A DNA stretch of 64,000 nucleotides, taken from positions 1 to 64,000 of the forward strand of contig JAEUJQ010000068.1 in assembly GCA_016793095.1 (NCBI GenBank), in the 5' to 3' direction. Below, in pieces: positions 52,277 to 59,655 of this stretch. The notes below the pieces were generated by a model that worked only from the letters and a program-made list of their open reading frames with translations, was not told the DNA's origin and did no database searches. The position numbers and the translations under genes were made by a program. Numbering within the stretch: position 1 is the first letter of the stretch; each line of letters starts with the position of its first letter. Source of the stretch: Myxococcaceae bacterium (GTDB taxonomy: Bacteria; Myxococcota; Myxococcia; Myxococcales; Myxococcaceae).

Positions 52277-52294
52277 CTCAATGAGGAACGCACG

Positions 52295-52555
52295 ATGCCC
52301 CGCACTCAGCAAGACAGGCTCCAGGTGCCTGCCGCCACCCGATTCTCGGACGCTGCCATCACGTATTGGGTGGCTGTCTCCGACGTTGCGCGCGCACTTG
52401 GTTGTGGTCGAACCACTGCCTACGCACATCTTCGGCGCGCAGCCGGCCGACGCCCCGGTGACCGCGGCCTCCTTCGTGTCCCCGCGCCGATCTGGGAACG
52501 ATACGCAGCCGAGCACCTCGGGCCTCGTCCTGCCAGCAGCGCGGAGGGCGCATGA
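52295..52555 (+). CDS. Small HTH DNA-binding protein
   Basis: An 86-residue protein; VAVSDVARALGCGRTTAYAHLRRAAGRR is a helix-turn-helix, followed by a wing-like GLLRVPAPIWERYAAEHL. GAGGA precedes the ATG at 8 nt. It is translationally coupled to the excisionase-like gene (ATGA overlap at 52552) and so to the integrase. It may bind the palindrome just upstream of its start. Confidence 0.65.
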   Translation: MPRTQQDRLQVPAATRFSDAAITYWVAVSDVARALGCGRTTAYAHLRRAAGRRPGDRGLLRVPAPIWERYAAEHLGPRPASSAEGA

Positions 52556-52800
52556 AGCCAGAACTTCCGAAGAACGACGAGCCGCGCTGGACCGTGAAGA
52601 TCGTCGCGGCCTTCCTGAACTGCTCCCCGTCGAAGGTCTACAAGGCGTCCGAAGCAGGGACGTTGCCCTGTGTTCGCCTCGACGGCATGCTTCGATTCAA
52701 CCCCGATGAGATTCGCGCATACGCACGTGGCGAGCTGAAGCCGCGTCCGCGCGTGCGTTTAGTGCACCTCGACGTTGAGAAGCCGGTGGACCGTGGCTGA
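52552..52800 (+). CDS. Excisionase-like HTH protein
   Basis: An 82-residue protein of the excisionase DNA-binding family: WTVKIVAAFLNCSPSKVYKA and GTLPCVRLDGMLRFNPDEIRAYARG. It is a paralogue of the left-end HTH protein (shared pattern TVK-VA-L-VYK-G-L-VR-R-DE). Its place directly before int, with overlapping stop and start, suits a recombination directionality factor, though such proteins can also be transcriptional regulators. Confidence 0.72.
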   Translation: MKPELPKNDEPRWTVKIVAAFLNCSPSKVYKASEAGTLPCVRLDGMLRFNPDEIRAYARGELKPRPRVRLVHLDVEKPVDRG

Positions 52801-54253
52801 GCCCTTCAAGCGAGACGGAGTGTGGATGCTCGCGTTCAAGGACGGCGCCGGGCAGTGGCGCCAGCAGCGCACGAAGGCTGCGACGAAGGCCGAAGCTCGG
52901 GTGATGCTGCGGGACATCGAGCGGCGGATGGAGCGCATTCGGAATGGTCTGGAGCAACTCCCGGACCCCGAGTTGATGACCTTCGGCCAGCTTCTCGATT
53001 GGTGGAAGAGCGAGTACGGCGAACGGCTGAAGTCGCCAACCGTCCTGCTGATGGCAGAGAAGCACCTGCGCGGTGACCTGGGGGGCCTCACACTCCAGCA
53101 AGTGACTCCGAGCGCGATTGAGGGCCTGCTGAAGGCTCGTGAATCGACGCTGAAGCCCTCGACCCTCAACCACCTGCGAGCGCTGCTACACCGAATCTTC
53201 CGCACCGCGCTGCTCCGTGGTCGATGGCATGGAGCGAACCCCGCGTCGACCGTCGTCCGACGAAAGGTACCCAAGCGCCTGCCGACGTTCCTGAAGTACG
53301 ACGAGGTGATCGCCGTTCTGCCGGCGCTCCCCGAGAAGTGGGTCGCGTTCTTCGCGACGGCTGTCTATCTGGGCCTGCGCCGCGGCGAGCTGATTGCGCT
53401 CCGCAAGGGCGACGTGGATCTCCCAAGCCGAACGATCGCGGTTCTCCGAAGCGGAGAAGGCGACACGACGAAGGGTGGCCACGCGGACCTGCTTCCGATC
53501 CCCGACGCGCTCATGCCGTACTTGTCGAGTGCGTTCCGCTCGTCGCCGAGTGAGTTCGTCTTCCCACGGGAAGATGGATCGATGCTTCCCCTCGACGTGG
53601 CAGTAGACAAGATCTTGCGGCGCACGCTGGGAAGGGTGGGCATCGTCGACGGCTATGAACGTCGTTGTCGTCGCCGCGGTTGCGGGTTCACCGAGCCACG
53701 TGCAGACACCGCCGAGGGCCGGTGCCCTCGCTGCGACATGAAGCTGTGGTTGAAGTCGACCCCCCGACATGTTCGGTTCCATGACCTCCGACACACGACC
53801 GCGACGCTCCTTCTGAAGCAGGGCGTGCCGCTGCCGTTCGTGCAACGCATCCTTCGGCACCGAGACCCGGCGCTCACGACCGAGATCTACGGGCACCTTG
53901 AACTGACCGACCTACGCGCCGCACTCAACGTGCTCGATTTCAGGACCGAGGAGGAGCGCATCAATGCCGCGGAGGCGATCGGTGACGAACACCGTCGCGT
54001 GGCGGGGGACGATCGCACTTCGGTTGTCGCTGCGGCCGACGAGGAGCGCGCACAACCGGCGCACAAGAATTTCTGCCAGCCGATGGGGCACGGGCGAGCG
54101 CATCCAACCGCGAGGATGACTCAGACTGGCGGATCTCCAAGGGTTGCGAATCGGAGCTACGCCCTGCCAACGCGTGGGGAACATGGTTCGACCGTTGGGG
54201 TGCAAGTGGTCGCTGGTTCAAATCCAGTCGCCCCGACCATTGGAAGGCCCTGA
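52793..54253 (+). CDS. int: Tyrosine integrase with inserted zinc ribbon; reading frame crosses the attachment site
   Basis: A 486-residue site-specific recombinase. The N-terminal arm-binding and SAM-like core-binding domains (TFGQLLDWWKSEYGERLKSP) precede the catalytic domain with Arg196 (GLRRGEL), His330 and Arg333 (HDLRHTTAT), RHRDP and the nucleophile Tyr366 (TTEIYGHL). Between the first Arg and the HxxR box lies CRRRGC and CPRC (Cys292, 297, 311, 314), a four-Cys zinc ribbon. The last 23 codons run through the right tRNA repeat ([14 protein letters not shown]) and stop in chromosomal DNA at 54251, so the C-terminus depends on whether the element is integrated. GTG at 52793. Confidence 0.92.
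   Translation: MAEPFKRDGVWMLAFKDGAGQWRQQRTKAATKAEARVMLRDIERRMERIRNGLEQLPDPELMTFGQLLDWWKSEYGERLKSPTVLLMAEKHLRGDLGGLTLQQVTPSAIEGLLKARESTLKPSTLNHLRALLHRIFRTALLRGRWHGANPASTVVRRKVPKRLPTFLKYDEVIAVLPALPEKWVAFFATAVYLGLRRGELIALRKGDVDLPSRTIAVLRSGEGDTTKGGHADLLPIPDALMPYLSSAFRSSPSEFVFPREDGSMLPLDVAVDKILRRTLGRVGIVDGYERRCRRRGCGFTEPRADTAEGRCPRCDMKLWLKSTPRHVRFHDLRHTTATLLLKQGVPLPFVQRILRHRDPALTTEIYGHLELTDLRAALNVLDFRTEEERINAAEAIGDEHRRVAGDDRTSVVAAADEERAQPAHKNFCQPMGHGRAHPTARMTQTGGSPRVANRSYALPTRGEHGSTVGVQVVAGSNPVAPTIGRP
54195..54241 (+). repeat. Right attachment site (tRNA-Pro 3' half copy)
   Basis: Matches 44591-44637 at 45 of 47 positions, starting at the anticodon loop. The two differences are the two partners of one T-stem base pair. 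There is no 5' half, so this is not a second tRNA gene. It lies inside the end of the integrase reading frame. Confidence 0.9.
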
Positions 54254-54277
54254 TTCCCGCAACGGAGTCAGGGCCTT
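54244..54277 (+). terminator. Chromosomal terminator originally serving tRNA-Pro
   Basis: Arms AAGGCCCTGA (54244-54253) and TCAGGGCCTT (54268-54277) followed by CGTCTTTCC. In the integrated state it would end transcription of int; before integration it followed tRNA-Pro. Confidence 0.65.
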
Positions 54278-54384
54278 CGTCTTTCCGGCCCTGGGGCGAA
54301 GAGACCGGCGTGACGCCCGCGGGTCGTTCACCACCTGCACCGTGACGACGACCTGCCCCGGGCGTTGAGATACGGTGCCCGCCC

Positions 54385-55470
54385 ATGACGACGAAGCTCA
54401 AGGTGGGAGTCCTCGGCGCGACCGGCATGGTGGGCCAGCGGTTCGTGTCCCTGCTCGCGCAGCACCCGTGGTTCGACCTCGTGACGGTGGCGGCGAGCCC
54501 CTCGTCGGCTGGCAAGCCGTATGCTGACGCCGTGGCTGGCCGGTGGACGTTGCCCGGCGGTGTTCCGGCGAACGTGGCGAAGCTGACGGTGGTGGACGCG
54601 TCGGAGGTGCAGCGGGTCGCGCAGTCGGTGGACTTCGTCTTCTGCGCCGTCGATCTGCCGAAGGACGTCACCGCGAAGCTCGAGGAGGACTACGCGAAGG
54701 CCGAGACGCCGGTGGTGTCGAACAACTCGGCGCACCGGTGGACGCCCGACGTGCCGATGTTCATCCCCGAGATCAACGACGCGCACGTGGCCGTCATCGA
54801 CGCCCAGCGCCGCCGGCTCGGCACGAAGCGTGGGTTCATCACGGTGAAGCCGAACTGCTCCATCCAGAGCTACGTGCCGGCGATTCACCCGCTCAAGCAC
54901 TTCGGGCCGACGAAGCTCGCGGTGTGCACGTACCAGGCGATCTCCGGCGCCGGGAAGACGTTCGAGTCCTGGCCCGAGATGGTCGACAACGTGATCCCCT
55001 TCATCAAGGGCGAGGAAGAGAAGAGCGAGCAGGAGCCGCTCAAGATCTGGGGCCAGGTCTCTGACGGCCGCGTCGTCACCGCCACGGGCCCCGCGATCAC
55101 CGCCCAGTGCATCCGCGTGCCGGTGAGCGACGGGCACCTGGCCGCCGTCTTCGTCGCGTTCGAGAAGAAGCCGTCGAAGGAGCAGATCCTCGCCGCGTGG
55201 AAGGACGCTGGCGGCAAGCCGCAGCAGCTCTCGTTGCCCAGCGCTCCGAAGCCGTTCCTGACGTACTTCGAGGACGAGGCGCGGCCGCAGACGAAGCTCG
55301 ATCGGGATCAGGGCAACGGCCAGGGCATCACCATCGGCCGGCTGCGCCCAGACGCGGTCTTCGACTGGCGGTTCGTGGCGCTGTCGCACAACACCGTTCG
55401 CGGCGCCGCGGGCGGAGCCGTGCTGACCGCCGAGCTGCTCAAGGCCGAGGGCTTCCTCACCGCGAAGTGA
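54385..55470 (+). CDS. asd: Aspartate-semialdehyde dehydrogenase
   Basis: A 361-residue enzyme that reduces aspartyl phosphate to the semialdehyde with NADPH, feeding Lys/DAP, Thr and Met synthesis. VGVLGATGMVGQRFVSLL is the nucleotide-binding fold and Cys158 in KPNCSIQ is the catalytic thiol; the later His is in the RVPV-SDGHLAAVF region. The wording is of the archaeal/fungal-type subfamily (KVGVLGATGMVGQRF, SNNSAHR) rather than the E. coli type. Length normal. It lies 107 bp beyond the right end of the element. Confidence 0.93.
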   Translation: MTTKLKVGVLGATGMVGQRFVSLLAQHPWFDLVTVAASPSSAGKPYADAVAGRWTLPGGVPANVAKLTVVDASEVQRVAQSVDFVFCAVDLPKDVTAKLEEDYAKAETPVVSNNSAHRWTPDVPMFIPEINDAHVAVIDAQRRRLGTKRGFITVKPNCSIQSYVPAIHPLKHFGPTKLAVCTYQAISGAGKTFESWPEMVDNVIPFIKGEEEKSEQEPLKIWGQVSDGRVVTATGPAITAQCIRVPVSDGHLAAVFVAFEKKPSKEQILAAWKDAGGKPQQLSLPSAPKPFLTYFEDEARPQTKLDRDQGNGQGITIGRLRPDAVFDWRFVALSHNTVRGAAGGAVLTAELLKAEGFLTAK

Positions 55471-55473
55471 CTC

Positions 55474-56064
55474 TCACCGCGCCGCGGGCCGCTTGAGCAC
55501 CACCCGCAGCTCGCGCAGCTTCAGCGTGGCGGTGTACGCCGCCATGGTGACGTCGGTGGACTCCCACCCGGGCCCGACGAAGGACCGCCGCAGCACCGCC
55601 GGCGCTGGCGTCGGGCCGCGCAGCTCGGGCTTGAACACGAGGAACAAGGTCGTGCCGAGGCCGGGCAGGGCGCCGGTCGGCTTCTCCACCCCGCCCCCGC
55701 CTTCGATCCGCAGCGGCCGGCCGTGCAGCCTCGCGACGTCGTCGACCGACACGCCGTGCGTGAGCCCCTGCGCCGTGCGCCACTGGAAGCGCCCCGAGCG
55801 GATACCCACTTCGCAGACGCCCGCCTTCCTCGCGCGGTCGCACCAGGTGAGGTGCAACGCCGAGCCGGGATCCTGATGGGGAATGAGGATCGCGCCGCCT
55901 GGCAGGTCGTCGTCGAGCACCAGGCTGTCCGGGCCGTAGAGGCGTCGCAGGTCGGCGTCGGTGGTGGCCGCGGTGATGGGCCCGACGCGCTCCCCGGGCA
56001 CGAGCTCCCAATCGACGCCGCCGTCGGCTGACGCGAGCACCAGCGCGAGGACCACCCCCGTCAT
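55474..56064 (-). CDS. Hypothetical exported protein, 196 aa
   Basis: A short hydrophobic N-terminus (MTGVVLALVLASADG) suggests export. The rest is beta-rich with GPITAATTDADLRRLYGPDSL and ALHLTWCDRARKAGVCEVGI, similar in feel to small periplasmic binding or lipocalin-like proteins, but no family is assigned. Its ATG overlaps the stop of the Crp-like gene (ATGA), so the two are co-transcribed. Confidence 0.6.
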   Translation of the reverse strand: MTGVVLALVLASADGGVDWELVPGERVGPITAATTDADLRRLYGPDSLVLDDDLPGGAILIPHQDPGSALHLTWCDRARKAGVCEVGIRSGRFQWRTAQGLTHGVSVDDVARLHGRPLRIEGGGGVEKPTGALPGLGTTLFLVFKPELRGPTPAPAVLRRSFVGPGWESTDVTMAAYTATLKLRELRVVLKRPAAR

Positions 56065-56666
56065 CGGCCGCCTCGAACGGCCCGCCGGCGAATGCGGCTG
56101 AGCGCGACCGGAGTGATCCCGATGTACGAGGCGATCTGATGCTGGGGGATGTGCTGCACGAGCTGCGGCAGGCTCGCGCAGAACTGCCGGTACCGCTGCT
56201 CCGCCGACAGCATGAGGAACTCGTACTCCCGCTGCTCCTTGTTGACGAACTGCACCTCGACGAAGCGGCGCACCAGCCGCTGCAGCTCGAGCGAGTCTTC
56301 GGCGGCGGCGTCCACGTCGGCCACCTCGAAGATGAACAGCTCGGACGCCGTGAGCGCTTCGATGAACGTGCGGGAGGCCCGGCGTTGCAGGATCTCTGCG
56401 TACGGCGCGCTGAGCTCCATGGGACCGCGGAAGGCCTTGACCGATTCACGGCCGCGCGAGTCGACGTAGTAGTGGCGAAGCAGCCCCTTGAGCACGACCG
56501 CGAACCGCGTCGCGGGCTGGCCCGGCTGGCTGAAGAAGCTGCCCTTGCCCAGCGACTCCCGGCTGCCCAGCGAGAGCACCGTGCGCCAGGTCCGTGGTGA
56601 GAGCGGAGCGAGCGCCGTCAGCCGCTCCTTCAGCGCGCGCTCCTCTGGCTCGGACAGGGCAGTCAT
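56061..56666 (-). CDS. Crp/Fnr-type transcriptional regulator
   Basis: A 201-residue regulator. An N-terminal cyclic-nucleotide-binding fold (residues about 30-125, KGSFFSQPGQPATRFAVVLKGLLRHYYVD) is followed by the dimer helix and a short C-terminal helix-turn-helix (IPQHQIASYIGITPVALSRIRRR). There is no Fnr-type Cys cluster, and the canonical cAMP-binding RxS box is not evident, so the signal is unknown. It diverges from a sterol-desaturase-family gene around a perfect palindrome that is its natural candidate operator. Confidence 0.82.
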   Translation of the reverse strand: MTALSEPEERALKERLTALAPLSPRTWRTVLSLGSRESLGKGSFFSQPGQPATRFAVVLKGLLRHYYVDSRGRESVKAFRGPMELSAPYAEILQRRASRTFIEALTASELFIFEVADVDAAAEDSLELQRLVRRFVEVQFVNKEQREYEFLMLSAEQRYRQFCASLPQLVQHIPQHQIASYIGITPVALSRIRRRAVRGGR

Positions 56667-56680
56667 CGGGGAGTCACTTC

Positions 56681-56694
56681 TTAACCCGGGTTAA
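56681..56694. promoter_or_regulatory. Perfect 14-bp palindrome TTAACCCGGGTTAA between divergent genes
   Basis: It lies 14 bp upstream of the Crp-like start and 36 bp upstream of the hydroxylase start, the position expected for an operator controlling both. The sequence differs from the E. coli CRP site (TGTGA-N6-TCACA). Confidence 0.55.
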
Positions 56695-56730
56695 CGCGCC
56701 GGGGAGGGGACCGACGGTACGAACCCACCC

Positions 56731-57972
56731 ATGCCGATCAACATCTACGCCATCGCCACGCCGTTCGTGATCGTCCTCATCGCGCTCGAGGTGCTGTTCT
56801 GCCTCAAGCGCAAGAACGGGTACTACGAGTTCCAGGACTCGGTCGCGAGCCTGGGCACCGCCATCATCAACCAGTGCGTCAACGTGGCCGTGGCCGTCAT
56901 CTGGTACCCGGTGCTCGGCTGGCTGTCGGCGAACGGGCTGTTCAAGATCGAGGCGAACGTGTGGACGGGCCTCGCGCTCTTCCTCGGCGTCGACTTCCTG
57001 TTCTACTGGTTCCACCGGTTCGGGCACCGCACGAACATCGGCTGGGCGGCGCACATGCCGCACCACTCGACCGAGGAGCTCAACTACGCCGTCGCCCTGC
57101 GCGCCTCGGTGACGCAGCGGTTCTTCTCCTTCTTCTTCTACGCGCCGCTCGCCTTCGTGGGCTTCGACGCCGAGTGGGTGATCGCGGTGGTGGCGTTCCA
57201 CCTCGTGCTGCAGTTGCTGCCCCACACCCGCGTGGTGCCGAAGCTGCCGTCGTGGATCGACTCGTGGATGAACACGCCCAGCCACCACCGCGTGCACCAC
57301 GCGCGCAACGAGCGGTACCTCGACAAGAACTACGGCGGCTTCCTGATCATCTGGGACAAGCTCTTCGGCACGTTCGAGCCAGAGACCGAGGAGTGCTCCT
57401 ACGGCGTCACCAGCCCGCCCAACACGTGGGATCCGACGTTCATCAACTTCCAGGTGTGGCGCGAGGTGGTGCGTGACGCGTGGGACGCTCCCCGGTTCCT
57501 CGACAAGCTGCGCATCTGGTTCATGCCGACGGGCTGGCGTCCGGCGGGGCTGCCGGAGCGCGCGAAGGGCCGGTGGCGTGACGAGAGCGGTCACGAGATC
57601 AAGTTCCAGTCCACGCAGATTCCGGGGAGCAGGGCGTACCTGATCGCCCAGGTGCTGCTCGGCTTCGGCCTGATGGTGCTGGTCAGCAGCGACAAGTCGC
57701 CGCTCAACGCGTGGCTCAAGGTGGTCCTCGCGGTGCTGCTCTGGGCGGCGGCCACCGCGTGGAGCGCGATGCTCGAGTCGAAGCGCTGGGCGATCCCGCT
57801 CGAGCTGGCGCGGCTGGTGGCGACCGCGGGCTTCATGACGATGCTGGGCGGGCTGGCGGTGCTGCCCACGCTGTGGGTCGTCGGCGCTGACGTGCTGCTG
57901 GTGGGCTCGGCGATCTGGGCGCTGACGCTGCGCCGGACCCAGGGCCCCCTTCAGGTGCCCGAGCTGGCGTGA
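56731..57972 (+). CDS. Sterol desaturase / fatty acid hydroxylase family membrane protein
   Basis: A 413-residue integral membrane di-iron oxygenase. The His clusters are HRFGH (His95, His99), HMPHH (His108, 111, 112) and HHRVHH (His185-190), the eight-histidine pattern of the family. The N-terminal half has about four helices; the C-terminal 120 residues add further hydrophobic helices (VLLGFGLMVLVSS, LALLWAAATAW-like), longer than the minimal family. It hydroxylates or desaturates a lipid; the substrate could be a fatty acid, carotenoid or sterol, the last of interest because some myxobacteria make sterols. Expression is probably linked to the divergent Crp-like regulator. Confidence 0.88.
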   Translation: MPINIYAIATPFVIVLIALEVLFCLKRKNGYYEFQDSVASLGTAIINQCVNVAVAVIWYPVLGWLSANGLFKIEANVWTGLALFLGVDFLFYWFHRFGHRTNIGWAAHMPHHSTEELNYAVALRASVTQRFFSFFFYAPLAFVGFDAEWVIAVVAFHLVLQLLPHTRVVPKLPSWIDSWMNTPSHHRVHHARNERYLDKNYGGFLIIWDKLFGTFEPETEECSYGVTSPPNTWDPTFINFQVWREVVRDAWDAPRFLDKLRIWFMPTGWRPAGLPERAKGRWRDESGHEIKFQSTQIPGSRAYLIAQVLLGFGLMVLVSSDKSPLNAWLKVVLAVLLWAAATAWSAMLESKRWAIPLELARLVATAGFMTMLGGLAVLPTLWVVGADVLLVGSAIWALTLRRTQGPLQVPELA

Positions 57973-57981
57973 GCCCGGCCT

Positions 57982-59007
57982 TCAGAACAGCGACAGCTGC
58001 GGCGCGAGGCGAGGTGGACGACGGAAGGTGTCGGCGCGTCGCCACTCGTCTTCCTGGTTGAAGCCCAGCCGGCGCGTCGTCACCTCGAAGACCTGCGCGA
58101 TGGCCTCGGCGTATTGACCCTCGCCCCGGCCACGCACCCCGAACCGGGCGTCGTAGAGCTTACCGTTCCGCGTCTCCCGCACGCGGTGGAGGATCTTCTC
58201 GGCCCTCAGCGGCAGCGCCTCGCGAATGCGCGCCTCGAACACCTCCTTCACGTGGCCGGGCAGGCGCAGCAGCACGTAGCCGGCGGTGCGCGCGCCAGCG
58301 TTCCACGCCGCCTCGAGCACCTCGCCCAGCTTCTCATCCGACACCCCGGGGATGATCGGCGCCACCATCACCCCCACGGGGATGCCCGCCTTCGCGAGCG
58401 TCTCGATCGTCTGGAGCCGCCGGCGCGGGGTCGCCACACCCGGCTCGATCGCGCGCGCGAGGTCCTGATCGAAGATCGGGATCGAGATCGCCACCCGCAC
58501 GGACGCGTCGCGATGCAGCTGCTGGAGCACGTCGAGGTCACGCTCGACCAGCGGCGCCTTCGTCACGATCGAGACGGGGTTCTTGTACTCGGCGCAGACC
58601 TCGAGGCAGCCGCGGGTCAGCTTCAGCGACGCCTCGAGTGGCTGGAAACAGTCGGTCACGCCGCTGAACATCACGAGCTCGCCCTTCCACGACGGGCGCT
58701 CGAAGGCGGCGCGCAACAGCTCCGCGGCGCGCCGCTTCACGACGATCTTCGTGTCGAAGTCGGTTCCCGCTCCAAACGACAGGTACTCGTGCGAAGGCCG
58801 CGCGTAGCAGTACGCGCAGGCGTGGTTGCAGCCGCGGTACGGGTTGACGCTCCAGCGGAAGCCGAGATCGGGACTGTCGTTACTGGAGAGGATCGACGCG
58901 CTCGCGTCTTCGAAGACCTCCACCTTCGCGAGTGGAACCTCGTCGAGGTACTCGAGCGCGCTCGAGGCCCAGGGGTTGGGCGGGTTGGCGACGGGGGTGG
59001 GCTTCAC
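57982..59007 (-). CDS. Radical SAM protein, SPL / Rv2578c-like family
   Basis: A 341-residue enzyme. The cluster-binding motif is C60-x3-C64-x2-C67 in RGCNHACAYCYARPSHEY. The downstream wording (FDTKIVVKRRAAELLRAAF, MFSGVTDCFQPLEASLKLTRGCLEV, IVTKAPLVERDLDVLQQL) is that of the family related to spore photoproduct lyase, often annotated as PA0069/Rv2578c-like. A DNA photoproduct role is not established. The GTG start lacks a strong ribosome site. Convergent with the hydroxylase gene, 9 bp apart. Confidence 0.88.
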   Translation of the reverse strand: MKPTPVANPPNPWASSALEYLDEVPLAKVEVFEDASASILSSNDSPDLGFRWSVNPYRGCNHACAYCYARPSHEYLSFGAGTDFDTKIVVKRRAAELLRAAFERPSWKGELVMFSGVTDCFQPLEASLKLTRGCLEVCAEYKNPVSIVTKAPLVERDLDVLQQLHRDASVRVAISIPIFDQDLARAIEPGVATPRRRLQTIETLAKAGIPVGVMVAPIIPGVSDEKLGEVLEAAWNAGARTAGYVLLRLPGHVKEVFEARIREALPLRAEKILHRVRETRNGKLYDARFGVRGRGEGQYAEAIAQVFEVTTRRLGFNQEDEWRRADTFRRPPRLAPQLSLF

Positions 59008-59040
59008 GCCGCCAGAGTCGAGACTGAACCGAAGTTCAGG

Positions 59041-59364
59041 TCAAGCAGCCAGGATGCGCATGAGCGAGCCGACCGCCGCGTCGTCCCGCACGGGCGCTCC
59101 CATCGAAGTGAGGCAGAGGATCACGTCGTTCACCTCGAAGCGGCTCACGTGCAGGGTCTGATCGCGGAACGAGGCCTGGGCCTTCTTCGCCGCTGCGCCG
59201 AGCGCCCCGAGCTCCTCGAGGTCCACCTGGCCTTTGCCAGCGATGAGCAGCCCGTCGTGAGTGGTGAGCGCGACCGCGTCCAGGCTCCGCTTCAGGCACA
59301 GGGCGTCGAAGAAGTGGGTGAGCGCCTCGTGGATGCGGGTCGAGCGGCGGGTGCGGCGTTCCAT
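59041..59364 (-). CDS. Roadblock/LC7-like small protein
   Basis: A 107-residue protein with an Arg-rich start and the alternating pattern DAVALTTHDGLLIAGKG and LHVSRFEVNDVILCLTSMG that resembles a roadblock/LC7 fold. Such proteins often regulate small GTPases (MglB in myxobacteria is an example), but here no GTPase gene is adjacent, so the role is open. GGAGG precedes the ATG at 7 nt. Assignment is by pattern only. Confidence 0.5.
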   Translation of the reverse strand: MERRTRRSTRIHEALTHFFDALCLKRSLDAVALTTHDGLLIAGKGQVDLEELGALGAAAKKAQASFRDQTLHVSRFEVNDVILCLTSMGAPVRDDAAVGSLMRILAA

Positions 59365-59436
59365 TCGGTATCCTCCGGTTGCCTACAGGGGCCTACAAGC
59401 ATGAGGCCAGCTGGAGCGACGGCAAGAAAACGGTCG

Positions 59437-59655
59437 TCAGAGGGCGAGCAGCGCCGAGACCGCGAGGTGATCCGAGCCCGAGCGTCCGATCACCCTGGCG
59501 TCGGTCGGCCGCACCGCGCCGCGGGTGAAGACGTAGTCGATGCGGGCGAAGGGCACGCGGCCGTCGACGCGGTTGGGCCAGGTCGCGCCCCAGTCGAAGT
59601 GGCGCTGCCGGAACGCGTCGACCCACCGGCCGCGGATCGAGCGGTAGAGGGCCGC
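59437..59655 (-). pseudogene. C-terminal fragment of an endonuclease/exonuclease/phosphatase (EEP) protein
   Basis: 72 codons without a start encode RGRWVDAFRQRHFDWGATWP, RVPFARIDYVFTRG and GSDHLAVSALLAL, the C-terminal part of an EEP-fold hydrolase including the conserved IDYVF and SDH(L/Y) motifs. The rest of the domain (about 180 residues) is absent; the fragment abuts the stop codon of the AI-2E-family gene. It therefore looks like the remnant of a deleted gene. Confidence 0.7.

Noticed and set aside
54195-54241. Second tRNA-Pro gene
   Set aside because: Only the 3' half is present; acceptor 5' strand, D-arm and anticodon 5' stem are missing. It is the attachment-site repeat.
54180-54241. 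[14 protein letters not shown] as a conserved protein motif
   Set aside because: It is simply the translation of a tRNA 3' half, seen in both att copies; it has no independent protein meaning apart from the frame argument given in the findings.
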